Shown one piece after another: positions 52,939 to 61,445 of a stretch of 64,000 nucleotides of DNA. The DNA is from Tichowtungia aerotolerans (GTDB taxonomy: Bacteria > Verrucomicrobiota > Kiritimatiellia > Kiritimatiellales > Tichowtungiaceae). The notes beneath the pieces are model-generated. The model saw only the letters and a program-made list of their open reading frames with translations, had not been told where the DNA came from and ran no database searches. The position numbers were made by a program, and so were the translations under genes. The stretch spans positions 3,228,900 through 3,292,899 of the forward strand of contig NZ_CP047593.1 in the NCBI RefSeq assembly GCF_009905215.1. The letters run 5' to 3'. The first letter of the stretch is position 1, and every line of letters begins with the position of its first letter.

Positions 52939-54486
52939 ATGAAGCGGAGGGATTTTATAGGGATAGGTTCGATAGCTGGGGTTGCGTGTGCTGCAAAGAG
53001 GACGAATACGTTCGGTTTTTCAACTGGCGGGAACGATGAACGCCCCGATGTTCTGTTGATTATGCCAGATCAAATGCGCGGCGATTGTTTGTCGGCTCTG
53101 AGCCATCCTGTAGTAAGGACGCCGACTCTGAATAAACTCGCGTCTGAGGGCGCCTTGTTTGAACGGGCGTATGCAACGGTTCCATCTTGTATTCCCGCAC
53201 GATATGCAATGTTGACCGGTTTGTCCCCGCAAAGTAGCGGTGTGGTGGGGTTTGCTGCAAAAACAATCACGACGCCGACTCTCCCTGACGTGTTGGCCAG
53301 TCATGGGTATTCCACGGTGCTTGTTGGGCGGAATATGCATCAAAAGAAGGAGAGTGGTACTTGTGGATATCAAAAAAATATCTTGGGTTCCACTTATGTA
53401 AGCAATGATGAATACGACCGTTTTCTGAGGCGGGAAGCTCCGGAAAGCGGAGGAATCAGAAAACTTATTCGTTCGTCCGGTAACGATGTTAATCTGTGGT
53501 TGGCCAGTTCGTGGCCGCTGAATGATGATTTGCATCCGACGACATGGACCGTTGCGCGGTCTAAAGACGTTATTCGCAATGAGTCGCCAGATAAGCCGCT
53601 CTTCCTGACGACTTCATTTTATTCGCCGCACCCTCCATTGTTTTCGCCAAAAAAATATTTTAATCGGCACATGGCTTCGATATTGCCGGGGCCGGCTAGG
53701 GGGGATTGGGTGGATTGGGATGCAGTACCTTCAGAAGGCACACCACCCTACACCCGCATATGGTTTTCCGGCGAGCGATGCAGGCGTGCACAGGCCGGTT
53801 ATTTCGGTTTGATCGAGCAGATCGATACGGAAATTGACTCGTTAATCCGACAGTTCAAAGAGCGAAGCGAAAAAGCTGGAAGACCGTGGGTGATTGTTTT
53901 TACAAGCGATCATGGTGAAATGCTCTTTGATCATGGATATTTCAGGAAATGTGAACCCTATCAAGGGGCTGCAAATATCCCGTTTATCATTGCAGCCTCT
54001 CCAGAGATGGGATTAGAGCATGGATTACGGAATCGGCAGCCGGTTTGCCTTGAAGATATTATGCCGACGGTTTTGGCTTTGGCCGGCGTGCGGGCTCCAT
54101 CCTGTGTCGATGGCACGAACCTGGTTCCCGTCTTGAGAGGCAAGCGTCAAAACATCCGTGAAGTGCTTCATTTTGAGCACGCCAGATGTTACAGCGATGA
54201 GCAGGAGTTTCATGCTTTAACGGATGGTCGGTATAAATATATTTGGCGCCCTGCCACGGGAAGAGAGCAACTCTTTGACCTTGATCATGATCCTTCTGAA
54301 ATAAACGACCTTTCTCTGGCCGATAGTTCCACCGAACAGCTTGAAATGTGGAGAAAACGGCTGATAAAAAGACTTGAGGGCCGCCCGGAAGGATTTGTGC
54401 AGAATGGAGAACTCGTTACGGGTCGGCCGTATCCGCCGCTGAACCGGACGACTCCTCTATTTGAGAATGAGGCATCCACAAGGTGA
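52939..54486 (+). CDS. Tat-exported sulfatase (FGly type, CIPAR)
   Basis: 515 aa with a twin-arginine signal (MKRRDFIGIGSIAG). Tat export sets it and its paralogue at 63506 apart from the four other sulfatases here. Motifs: PDVLLIMPDQMRGDC, formylglycine C84-IPARYAMLTGLSP, FTSDHGEMLFDHG. Of the S1 family, branch with MPDQMRGD; substrate not deducible. Starting exactly at the C84 codon, 137 bp are identical to the paralogue at the window end. Confidence 0.9.
   Translation: MKRRDFIGIGSIAGVACAAKRTNTFGFSTGGNDERPDVLLIMPDQMRGDCLSALSHPVVRTPTLNKLASEGALFERAYATVPSCIPARYAMLTGLSPQSSGVVGFAAKTITTPTLPDVLASHGYSTVLVGRNMHQKKESGTCGYQKNILGSTYVSNDEYDRFLRREAPESGGIRKLIRSSGNDVNLWLASSWPLNDDLHPTTWTVARSKDVIRNESPDKPLFLTTSFYSPHPPLFSPKKYFNRHMASILPGPARGDWVDWDAVPSEGTPPYTRIWFSGERCRRAQAGYFGLIEQIDTEIDSLIRQFKERSEKAGRPWVIVFTSDHGEMLFDHGYFRKCEPYQGAANIPFIIAASPEMGLEHGLRNRQPVCLEDIMPTVLALAGVRAPSCVDGTNLVPVLRGKRQNIREVLHFEHARCYSDEQEFHALTDGRYKYIWRPATGREQLFDLDHDPSEINDLSLADSSTEQLEMWRKRLIKRLEGRPEGFVQNGELVTGRPYPPLNRTTPLFENEASTR
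53188..53324 (+). repeat. Identical block shared by two sulfatase genes, copy 1
   Basis: 137 bp identical to 63752-63888. It begins at the catalytic Cys codon. Flanking sequence of the two genes is clearly diverged, so the block looks like gene conversion. Confidence 0.85.
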
Positions 54487-54552
54487 GGCCTGTGGGGCTT
54501 TCTTTTTGGTCAATATTTCAGCTGCGTTTTTCTAAGTCGCTGTCAGTGAGGC

Positions 54553-55395
54553 TTACTTGGCAGAAGCAGATTGCTTCTTTCGAAATTTCAGAGGGGATAT
54601 TCCAATCTCTTTTTTAAAAGCCCGGCAGAAAATTGCCGGGGATGAAAATCCCGATTGGTAGGCGATTTCGCTGACTGTCAGGCGGGTGCGGAGCAGCAGT
54701 TTGATGGCATGGTTGATTCGTACACTGTGTACGTAATGTCCCAGCGAAATTCCCATGGCGTTTTTAAACTGTGTACGCAGGTGGCTCACCGAAAATGCAC
54801 AGTGTCTGGCCAGGTCATCCAGCGTGAACGGTTCGTCCAGATGCTGATGGATGTAGGTGTTGATTTTTGCAATGACGATTTGCCCGGTGCTGGGAGAAAC
54901 CGGGTGTGCCGCCTTTCCGATTGCCAGTTCGTAAAGGATGCATGAAAGCATGGTTGCGGTTTTTTGCGCGGCCCCGGTGTGGTAGGCTGTCAGGAGTTCC
55001 CGTAACGAGGATCGCATCAGCTCCGATATGGATACTGACTGCTGAAAGGCTCCGAATGGATGGGTTTCTGCCAGCTCGAACGAGATGAACAGCCATTCGA
55101 TTTCCTGCGACGGCGGCGCGTAATAGTGCTGCTGGAACGGCAGGATCAGCAGTGCCTGGTTTTCCTGAACATTGTAATGGTTGTTATCAACAAACAGGGA
55201 GCCGCTTCCTGTGATGAAAAAGATGAGAACATAGCGATGGTGCACCGTGTTTTTGTAATCGGAGGGACGAAGGGTCGTGCGGGTGAAAACCAGAATATTG
55301 TTAGGCAGCTCCAGCGGCGCCTCATAAGAAATGCCGTTGTAGGCATCGCGGTTGGTCACGAACAGCTGCGCAAGCTTCTGGATATTAGGTTTCAT
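54553..55395 (-). CDS. AraC-family transcriptional regulator (third)
   Basis: 280 aa. Cupin N-terminal domain (YVLIFFITGSGSLFVDNNHY, NQALLILPFQQHYYAPPSQ) and C-terminal double helix-turn-helix (DDLARHCAFSVSHLRTQF; VSEIAYQSGFSSPAIFCRAF, KKEIGISPLKFR). Divergent from the 55566 gene; the 170-bp gap holds repeated GCAAA motifs, probably its own operator. A second copy of that gap lies upstream of 59774, so this regulator probably controls both. Confidence 0.88.
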   Translation of the reverse strand: MKPNIQKLAQLFVTNRDAYNGISYEAPLELPNNILVFTRTTLRPSDYKNTVHHRYVLIFFITGSGSLFVDNNHYNVQENQALLILPFQQHYYAPPSQEIEWLFISFELAETHPFGAFQQSVSISELMRSSLRELLTAYHTGAAQKTATMLSCILYELAIGKAAHPVSPSTGQIVIAKINTYIHQHLDEPFTLDDLARHCAFSVSHLRTQFKNAMGISLGHYVHSVRINHAIKLLLRTRLTVSEIAYQSGFSSPAIFCRAFKKEIGISPLKFRKKQSASAK

Positions 55396-55417
55396 GGGCC
55401 AATGATGGGGTATGGCA

Positions 55418-55550
55418 GTCGAAATTGCAAATAAAAGTGTGCAAAGTGCAAATGTTATGTTATTTAATTTATCTTTTTGACTGGGATAATGGTTTGAAAA
55501 TTAAGAGCGGGTTTGCGGGGATAGAGAGCCTCTGAAGCAGCTCTGGAAAA
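55418..55550 (+). repeat. Duplicated regulatory segment, copy 1 (AraC-55566 gap)
   Basis: Bases 55418-55520 match 59628-59730 with two differences in 103 bp. Similarity continues with small gaps to about 55550/59758. It contains the GCAAA repeats, a GATAAT at 55485-55490, and the leader up to the ribosome site of the downstream gene. The segment lies between the AraC gene and the start of the repeat-protein gene. Confidence 0.9.
55427..55452 (+). promoter_or_regulatory. Candidate AraC operator with direct GCAAA repeats
   Basis: GCAAA occurs at 55427, 55441 and 55448 in the same orientation, spaced 14 and 7 bp. Direct repeats are the usual form of AraC-family sites. The likely -10 (GATAAT, 55485-55490) has no good -35, which fits an activator-dependent promoter. 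The same arrangement is kept at 59637-59662 in the second copy. Confidence 0.5.
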
Positions 55551-55565
55551 TGAAGGAGTGATAAA

Positions 55566-57332
55566 ATGTATACGAAAATAACAACAGTTGTCGGATGGCT
55601 GGCGATGGCCTGCCTGAGCTTTGGCGGTACCGTTGTGCTGCAGGACGATTTTTCGTTCGGCAGCGGAGACCGGTCCGCCATTGCAGACGGGGACCTGGTG
55701 GAGGGAACCCTGATTCAGGACGGGGATGTGGCATGGTCGAAAGCCCAGTGGGCCCGCCCCATGGAGTTTCATCAAACGGCCGGTGGAGACCAAGTGATGG
55801 CTGGTGTTGTCGGCAAAGGCGGCGGGCAGATGTCGGTTCCTTTTGACGCAGGCAGTGTGTCGGGAATTATGACCGCGTCCGTGAATGCCAAACTGACGGA
55901 TATGATGAAAAATGCTTATACGCCCGGCTTTTCGATTTCTTTTACTACTGCTACCTCTGATTTGTCGGTTAATGCAAAAACAGCAGATTCGCTTTCGATG
56001 CGCTTTGATCCGTTTTCCGGCGTGATACAGGTTCGAACCGGATATGCCGCGGATTCGACCGAGAATCCGGTTTTGATCGGCTCAAGCACGTTTGCAAATT
56101 ACAACAGCAACAATGTTGTGAACCTTTCTCTCTCCTACAACACCATTTCCGGCGAGATCAATGCAACGGTGACGGATACGGTTACCGACGAAAGCGCAGC
56201 CTTCACCCAGACCCTGTCGGTATCGGATTTCCTGATTATTACCAATATGGATACGGTTGCTCTGGAGGTAACGACGTTTAACAATCCGTACACAGGGTCA
56301 ACCCCGGCGTATTTTGACGATTTTGAGGTGAGCGTTGCGTATATGGATACTACCTTCCTTCAGGATAATTTTTCGTTCGGCAGCGGTGAGCGGTCTGCTG
56401 TTACCAATGGTTCTCTGGTTGACGGAACAACCCTCCAGTATGGGCACGTGGCGTGGGAAACGGCCCACGGGGCCCGTCCCATGCAGTTCTTTGAAACGAC
56501 GGGCGGGAAGCAGGTCATGGCCGGTATTCCCGGGAAATCCGGAGGGCAGATGGCTGTGCCGTATAACTTTGGCAGTGTCACCGGACTCGTGAGCGCTTCC
56601 GTGGATGCCAAATTGACGGATATGGTCAAAGATGCTTGGACTCCCGGCTTTTCGATTTCCTTTACCACGGCTACGGATGCCTTATCTGTCAGTGCCAAGA
56701 CCGCAGATTCGCTTTCCATGCGCTTCAATCCGTTTACAGGCCTGGTTCAGGTCCGAACCGGTTACTCGGAAGATTCGACCGTGAGCCCGGTTATGATCGG
56801 GGGAGGCACCTTTGAGAACTATAACAGCAACAACATTGTAAAGCTCAAGCTTTCCTATGCCGCCGACTCCGGGGAGATTATTGCAACCGTTTCGGATACG
56901 GTTACGGGGGACAGTTATACGTATACCAAAACCCTCGCAGAGACCAATCAGCTGAATCTGGCGAACATGAATACAGTGGCTCTGGAAATGACGACGTTTG
57001 ACAGCACCTATACGGGATCGGAACCGGCATATTTTGACGACTTTCAGGTTCAGATTCCCGGCAGCATTATCAATCCCCGGATTGTTTCCATGGAGATGGC
57101 GTCGGACAGCCTGCTCAAACTGGTTGTGGCTCTCGACGGTGCAGACCCGGACAGCTTCTTGCCGGTTCGGTGCGATGATCTGGTGTCCGGATCATGGGCT
57201 TCCGTGGCGCATGCAGACAGTGTCAGCAATTCGCTGGTTTTCACCAATCTTTCCTATGCAACCGTAGAGGGCACAAACCATCTTATTTATGTGTCGGCTA
57301 CAAATTCATCGGCCTTCTTCACGGTTGAGTAA
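55566..57332 (+). CDS. Secreted two-module beta-sandwich repeat protein
   Basis: 588 aa with a signal peptide (YTKITTVVGWLAMACLSFGG) and AAGGAG ribosome site. Two copies of a module of 240 residues, offset exactly 720 bp: each starts with QD(D/N)FSFGSG(D/E)RSA, has TPGFSISFTTAT, ADSLSMRF, VQVRTGY and ends PAYFDDF. The fold looks like a concanavalin-type sandwich. The last 90 residues differ from the DPDGDG domain of the other repeat proteins. No catalytic motif seen. Possibly a glycan-binding surface protein controlled by the divergent AraC regulator. Confidence 0.72.
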   Translation: MYTKITTVVGWLAMACLSFGGTVVLQDDFSFGSGDRSAIADGDLVEGTLIQDGDVAWSKAQWARPMEFHQTAGGDQVMAGVVGKGGGQMSVPFDAGSVSGIMTASVNAKLTDMMKNAYTPGFSISFTTATSDLSVNAKTADSLSMRFDPFSGVIQVRTGYAADSTENPVLIGSSTFANYNSNNVVNLSLSYNTISGEINATVTDTVTDESAAFTQTLSVSDFLIITNMDTVALEVTTFNNPYTGSTPAYFDDFEVSVAYMDTTFLQDNFSFGSGERSAVTNGSLVDGTTLQYGHVAWETAHGARPMQFFETTGGKQVMAGIPGKSGGQMAVPYNFGSVTGLVSASVDAKLTDMVKDAWTPGFSISFTTATDALSVSAKTADSLSMRFNPFTGLVQVRTGYSEDSTVSPVMIGGGTFENYNSNNIVKLKLSYAADSGEIIATVSDTVTGDSYTYTKTLAETNQLNLANMNTVALEMTTFDSTYTGSEPAYFDDFQVQIPGSIINPRIVSMEMASDSLLKLVVALDGADPDSFLPVRCDDLVSGSWASVAHADSVSNSLVFTNLSYATVEGTNHLIYVSATNSSAFFTVE

Positions 57333-57341
57333 CTCCTTGAA

Positions 57342-57375
57342 AACCTGCCGGAGGTTTAAAACTCTCCGGTAGGTT
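57342..57375 (+). terminator. Hairpin after the 55566 gene
   Basis: AACCTGCCGGAG (57342-57353) pairs with CTCCGGTAGGTT (57364-57375), 12 bp with one G-U, 10-nt loop. Only three T follow, so termination may be weak and part of the transcript may run on into the GH20 gene. Confidence 0.6.
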
Positions 57376-57423
57376 TGTACCGGCGGAGTGTCGGGTGAAA
57401 ATGAAAAAGTAGTGATGTGTGTA

Positions 57424-59526
57424 ATGAGAAATATCCATAAGTCGATGATCTGTATGCTCGCGAGTCTGATGATTCCGGTGCTGGCATTTTCTGAGTTTGA
57501 GGACCGCCTGAAGGAATTGATTCCGGTTCCCAAGACTGTTTCGGTTCAGGAGCAGATCGTTGCGATTCCGGCCGCGTCTGACGTGCTGCAGATCGTCGAT
57601 CCGAAAGTAGCCGCGTTTCGCAGTGCTGTGGAGATGATTCGTGTTCGGCTTCAGCAGGGTCAGCAGCGTTTTTCCGTTGTTGATGAATCTGCGGGCGGCT
57701 CCACTGTGCTGATGTTTCAGAAAGATGACGGGCTGGCTCCTGAGGAATACCGGCTGGTTGTTTCGCAGAACGGCATGGTCGTATCGGCGGCTGACGAGAA
57801 AGGGATTGCATGGGCCGGGGTGACGCTGGAGCAGCTGCTGGGGTCTCTCCGTTCCGGTGATTCGCTTCCGGAGATGACGCTTGCGGACCGGCCGGATCAG
57901 GCGTACCGGGGAATTATGATTGATGTGGCCCGGCAGCCGCATCCGATCGGGGTGATCCGCGATGTGGTTCAGCTCTGCCGCTGGTATAAACTCGGTTATC
58001 TGCACATTCACTTTACCGATTCTCAGCTGTGGACACTGCCTTCGACAAAGTATCCCGCGCTGTCCGCCGAGAACACTACTTATACCAAACGTGAGCTCGA
58101 AGAGCTGGAGGCGTTTGCCCGGTCTATGGGTGTCACCATTGTTCCGGAGTTCGATGTGCCGGGTCACAGCTATGCGCTGATCCGGCTGATGCCGGAGCTC
58201 GGAACCCGAACCGCCGCGCGCGGGCGCCCTGTGCTGGATGTGTTAAGTGATAGAACTTATGAGGTTCTCGATGACCTGATCGGTGAACTTTGCGAAATTT
58301 TTGAGTCCACTCCGTACATTCATCTGGGTGCGGATGAAGTGAAGCGCGAAAAAGAGATCTGGCCGCAGATGGAAGGCTATAACCTCTTCCTGCAGAAGAA
58401 CGGGCTTGCGGATGTCGAGGAGCTGTACCGTTATTTTGTGCGCAGGGTCTCGCTGCTGATTTCAGCTCACGGGAAGACCCCGGTCGCATGGGAGGGCGTC
58501 GCTGCGGAAGGGAATCCAGCCATGCCGCCGGAGCTCACGATGATGTCGTATGAGTGCTATTATGAAATGCCTGGGGCATATATTGAAAATGGGCACAATG
58601 TTATTAATACCACCTGGGTTCCGCTGTATATCACCAATCGTCGTCATCCGGACCTGACGGCAATCTACGATTGGGAACTCAGTCAATGGGGACACTGGTG
58701 GCCGAAGTCGGCCGCGAAGGACGGGCTGTCCGTAAAGCCGACCGACCGGATTCTGGGCGGTCAGATTTGTGCGTGGGAGCTTCCGGCGGCACTGGAAATC
58801 AAACTGCTGCGCAACCGTGCCGGTGTTCTGGGTGAGCGGTTGTGGAACGATCGGCGGTCTCTTTCTGCAGAAGAGTGCATTGGTGCGGTCGAAGGGTTGA
58901 CGGAAACATTTGTCAAAACGCATACGCTGAGCCCGGTAACCCGGGAGGCGTTGAGCCAAGCGAAGGATTCGTCCGAGCCGCCGGTCTTTCAGGAAAAGAT
59001 GATGGACCGTTTTGAGGGGTCGGATATTCGCAACTGGCAGGTTGGCGGTGCCGGAACGGGCGTGGCGCTGACGAGCGATGTTGTTTACTCCGGCAACGAA
59101 AGCCTAGCGGTGCAGTTCAGTACGCCGGGAAAGGGAACGCACAATATCAGCCTGTGGACCCGTCTGGATGATATTCAGGTTGCCGGGGTGGAATATCATT
59201 TTCTGGCAGCAACGGATACGGGTGCCGGGGCCGTTTATACAAAAGTGCGCATGCGTTCCAAAAAACCGCAGAAGCAGTATGCGTTGAAGTTTTATTCCGA
59301 ACTCTTCAAACAGAAGTTGCCGGTTTATCCGTCTGCATCGCTGGAGAGTGCTGCATGGCAGATCTATGATACATCGCTGCCAGGTGACGTTTCCAAGGTT
59401 TTGCCGGAAGGGGATGTGTTGCCGGCGCCGGTGGTTGACCGGCTGGAAATTCTGATTCGTGTAACGACAGAAACTGCACAAACGGGCACGATCTATCTAG
59501 ATGACCTGAAGATCACTACTCCTTAA
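57424..59526 (+). CDS. Secreted GH20 beta-N-acetylhexosaminidase
   Basis: 700 aa from the ATG at 57424, the start giving a compact signal peptide (RNIHKSMICMLASLMIPVLAFS); a GTG at 57388 with GGCGGAG upstream is an alternative. Residues 25-150 are the GH20b-like domain. The catalytic barrel (about 150-490) has YRGIMIDVARQPHP, LGYLHIHFTDSQLWTLPS, VPEFDVPGHSYAL and the Asp-Glu pair in HLGADEVKRE (about residues 303-304). Residues 520-700 form a beta-sandwich (MDRFEGSDI...IYLDDLKI). Removes terminal beta-GlcNAc or GalNAc. The neighbouring sulfatases suggest sulfated substrates. Confidence 0.9.
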   Translation: MRNIHKSMICMLASLMIPVLAFSEFEDRLKELIPVPKTVSVQEQIVAIPAASDVLQIVDPKVAAFRSAVEMIRVRLQQGQQRFSVVDESAGGSTVLMFQKDDGLAPEEYRLVVSQNGMVVSAADEKGIAWAGVTLEQLLGSLRSGDSLPEMTLADRPDQAYRGIMIDVARQPHPIGVIRDVVQLCRWYKLGYLHIHFTDSQLWTLPSTKYPALSAENTTYTKRELEELEAFARSMGVTIVPEFDVPGHSYALIRLMPELGTRTAARGRPVLDVLSDRTYEVLDDLIGELCEIFESTPYIHLGADEVKREKEIWPQMEGYNLFLQKNGLADVEELYRYFVRRVSLLISAHGKTPVAWEGVAAEGNPAMPPELTMMSYECYYEMPGAYIENGHNVINTTWVPLYITNRRHPDLTAIYDWELSQWGHWWPKSAAKDGLSVKPTDRILGGQICAWELPAALEIKLLRNRAGVLGERLWNDRRSLSAEECIGAVEGLTETFVKTHTLSPVTREALSQAKDSSEPPVFQEKMMDRFEGSDIRNWQVGGAGTGVALTSDVVYSGNESLAVQFSTPGKGTHNISLWTRLDDIQVAGVEYHFLAATDTGAGAVYTKVRMRSKKPQKQYALKFYSELFKQKLPVYPSASLESAAWQIYDTSLPGDVSKVLPEGDVLPAPVVDRLEILIRVTTETAQTGTIYLDDLKITTP

Positions 59527-59544
59527 AATATATAGAGAAAACGT

Positions 59545-59630
59545 ATGATACAGCTGAGTACATTGGACTGGTCCATCATCGGCATGTTTTTTGTCGTTGT
59601 GATTGGCCTCGGGATGCCTAGCCTTGTGTC
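59545..59630 (+). pseudogene. Truncated sodium:solute symporter, N-terminal remnant
   Basis: About 28 codons resemble the start of SSS-family symporters (LSTLDWSIIGMFFVVVIGLG), with ATG 18 bp after the GH20 stop. The frame then runs into the copied regulatory segment and ends at 59757. The join lies at 59628. It looks like a transporter gene cut off when the segment arrived. The remnant is short, so the family call is tentative. Confidence 0.5.
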
Positions 59631-59758
59631 GAAATTGCAAATAAAAGTGAGCAAAGTGCAAATGTTATGTTATTTAATTTATCTTTTTGACTGGGATAAT
59701 AGTTTGAAAATTAAGAGCGGGTTTGCGGGGACAGGAGCCTCTGAACCAGCTCTGTAAA
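59628..59758 (+). repeat. Duplicated regulatory segment, copy 2
   Basis: Copy of 55418-55550. It joins the symporter remnant at its left end and leads into the 59774 gene on its right. The GCAAA repeats and the GATAAT box are kept. The only changes in the first 103 bp are T to A at 59650 and G to A at 59701. Confidence 0.9.
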
Positions 59759-59773
59759 AAGAGGACGGGAAAT

Positions 59774-61348
59774 ATGAATATATACATTACAAATAAGGTT
59801 GGAAAACTGGCAGGTTTGATCTGTTTATTACTGATGACAGTGCCTTCCGGTTTTGGGGAACTCCTTGTGACGTGGAGTACCGAAGGATTAAATGGAGGGT
59901 TTGCTGCTAATTCTGTGTGGAACACAGACTTTGCGCACGGCGGAATGGTCAGTAATCAAACGGTTGCAACGCTGGATGGAAGTGACTGGTCGGCAGCGGC
60001 GGCAGGCATGACCGGGTCGCCTCAAAATAATCCAGCTCTTTCTTCAGGCCGATATATGAAGATCATTATTACCCCGGAGGATGGCCAGTCGGTAACATTA
60101 ACGAATATGATGATGAATATTTATTCTGAAACTGCCACGGATCGGGGGTATGAGGGATCTGTTAAAGTTGCATTGCGCTCCAGTATAGACAACTTTTCCA
60201 GTAACATTGGAGGTGCTGATTATATTACGTTGACACGAGGGGAGGATAATTCAGTTTCGTGGGAGTTGGGGGCAAACTTTAATAGACTTGAATCTTCAAT
60301 AGAATTTCGGGTGTATCTGTGGGGGGCCACAACATGGGGGCTGGCCTATCCAAAAGATGTTTCTGGAAATAATGCCATCTCTGTTTATGGAACAACGGCA
60401 CCAGAATATACAATCGCATCATGGAGTACTGATGGATTGAGCGGAGGGTTTGTTGATAATCCTGTGTGGAACTCGGACTTCGTGCATGACGGGGTGGCCA
60501 GCAATCAAACGTTCGCGTCGTTGGATGGAAGCGACTGGTCTGCGGCGGCGAAAAAAATGACAGGGGCTCCTCAAAATAACCCGGCTTTATCAGCCTCTCG
60601 GTATATGAAAATGGTTATGACCCCGCTGGGGCAAAAAATTACGTTTTCGAGCATATTAATGAATATCTACTCGCAGACCAATACGGTGGATGGTTCTGAT
60701 GGAGCGGTGAAAATCGCATTGCGTTCCAGTGTAGATAATTTTTCCAACAATATAGGCGGTGAGAATTACATTACGTTAACAAGGGGCCAGAACAATAAGG
60801 TTACTTGGATTTTGGATTCCAGTTTCAGCGAAATTGAATCGCCGATTGAATTTCGGGTTTATCTCTGGGGGGCCGTAAGTTGGGGGATCGCATACCCTTT
60901 AGATTCGGGAACAGATGCAATTTCAGTTTACGGGATAACCTCTCCGGGATCTTTTTCCAGTTATGCAGATTGGGCCAATCAATGGGGCGGAACCAACATA
61001 ATTGGTTCTGAAGTTGCCGATTACGATGGCGACGGGGTAAACAATCTTTACGAGTACGGACTAGGCGGGGATCCGACCGATGAGTTAGTTCAAGGAACAT
61101 CCCCCCAGTTTGACATTCTGGCTTTGGATGGAACCAATGTGTGTAATTATGTTTATCCGCAGCGGTCTGGTTACCCGAATGGACTGGCTTATTCCCTTGC
61201 TGTGTCAACAAATCTCTTAGGAAATTGGGAAACCAATGCGGGATACCAGGTGACGGGGACGAATGTGACGGGTGGAGTATTGGATTTTGTTACCAATACT
61301 TTAGATACCGTGAATAAACAGAAATTCATTCGTCTGATTATTGAGTAA
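59774..61348 (+). CDS. Secreted protein with two W-S-GL-GGF modules
   Basis: 524 aa from the ATG at 59774, after GAGG. Signal peptide to PSGFGE. Two copies of the module shared with the 48216 protein, offset 549 bp: TWSTEGLNGGF and SWSTDGLSGGF starts, LDGSDWSAAA, VKVALRSSIDNFSSNIGG (or VKIALRSSVDNFSNNIGG) and EFRVYLWGA. The C-terminal domain has DYDGDGVNNLYEYGLGGDP and a closing KFIRLIIE. Its promoter region is the copied segment at 59628-59758, so it is probably under the 54553 AraC regulator. Confidence 0.75.
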   Translation: MNIYITNKVGKLAGLICLLLMTVPSGFGELLVTWSTEGLNGGFAANSVWNTDFAHGGMVSNQTVATLDGSDWSAAAAGMTGSPQNNPALSSGRYMKIIITPEDGQSVTLTNMMMNIYSETATDRGYEGSVKVALRSSIDNFSSNIGGADYITLTRGEDNSVSWELGANFNRLESSIEFRVYLWGATTWGLAYPKDVSGNNAISVYGTTAPEYTIASWSTDGLSGGFVDNPVWNSDFVHDGVASNQTFASLDGSDWSAAAKKMTGAPQNNPALSASRYMKMVMTPLGQKITFSSILMNIYSQTNTVDGSDGAVKIALRSSVDNFSNNIGGENYITLTRGQNNKVTWILDSSFSEIESPIEFRVYLWGAVSWGIAYPLDSGTDAISVYGITSPGSFSSYADWANQWGGTNIIGSEVADYDGDGVNNLYEYGLGGDPTDELVQGTSPQFDILALDGTNVCNYVYPQRSGYPNGLAYSLAVSTNLLGNWETNAGYQVTGTNVTGGVLDFVTNTLDTVNKQKFIRLIIE

Positions 61349-61372
61349 AATTTTTCCGTCAAGGGCTCGTCC

Positions 61373-61394
61373 TCCCTCGTCCTTTGACGAGGGA
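61373..61394 (+). terminator. Perfect hairpin between repeat protein and GH20 gene
   Basis: TCCCTCGTC (61373-61381) and GACGAGGGA (61386-61394) form a 9-bp stem with a 4-nt loop. No T run follows, so it may be an mRNA stabiliser or processing signal instead of a classical terminator. Confidence 0.45.
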
Positions 61395-61445
61395 CACATT
61401 CAGCCCCGAGACAAACTACGGATTGGTGACAGTGATAGGTGGGAT

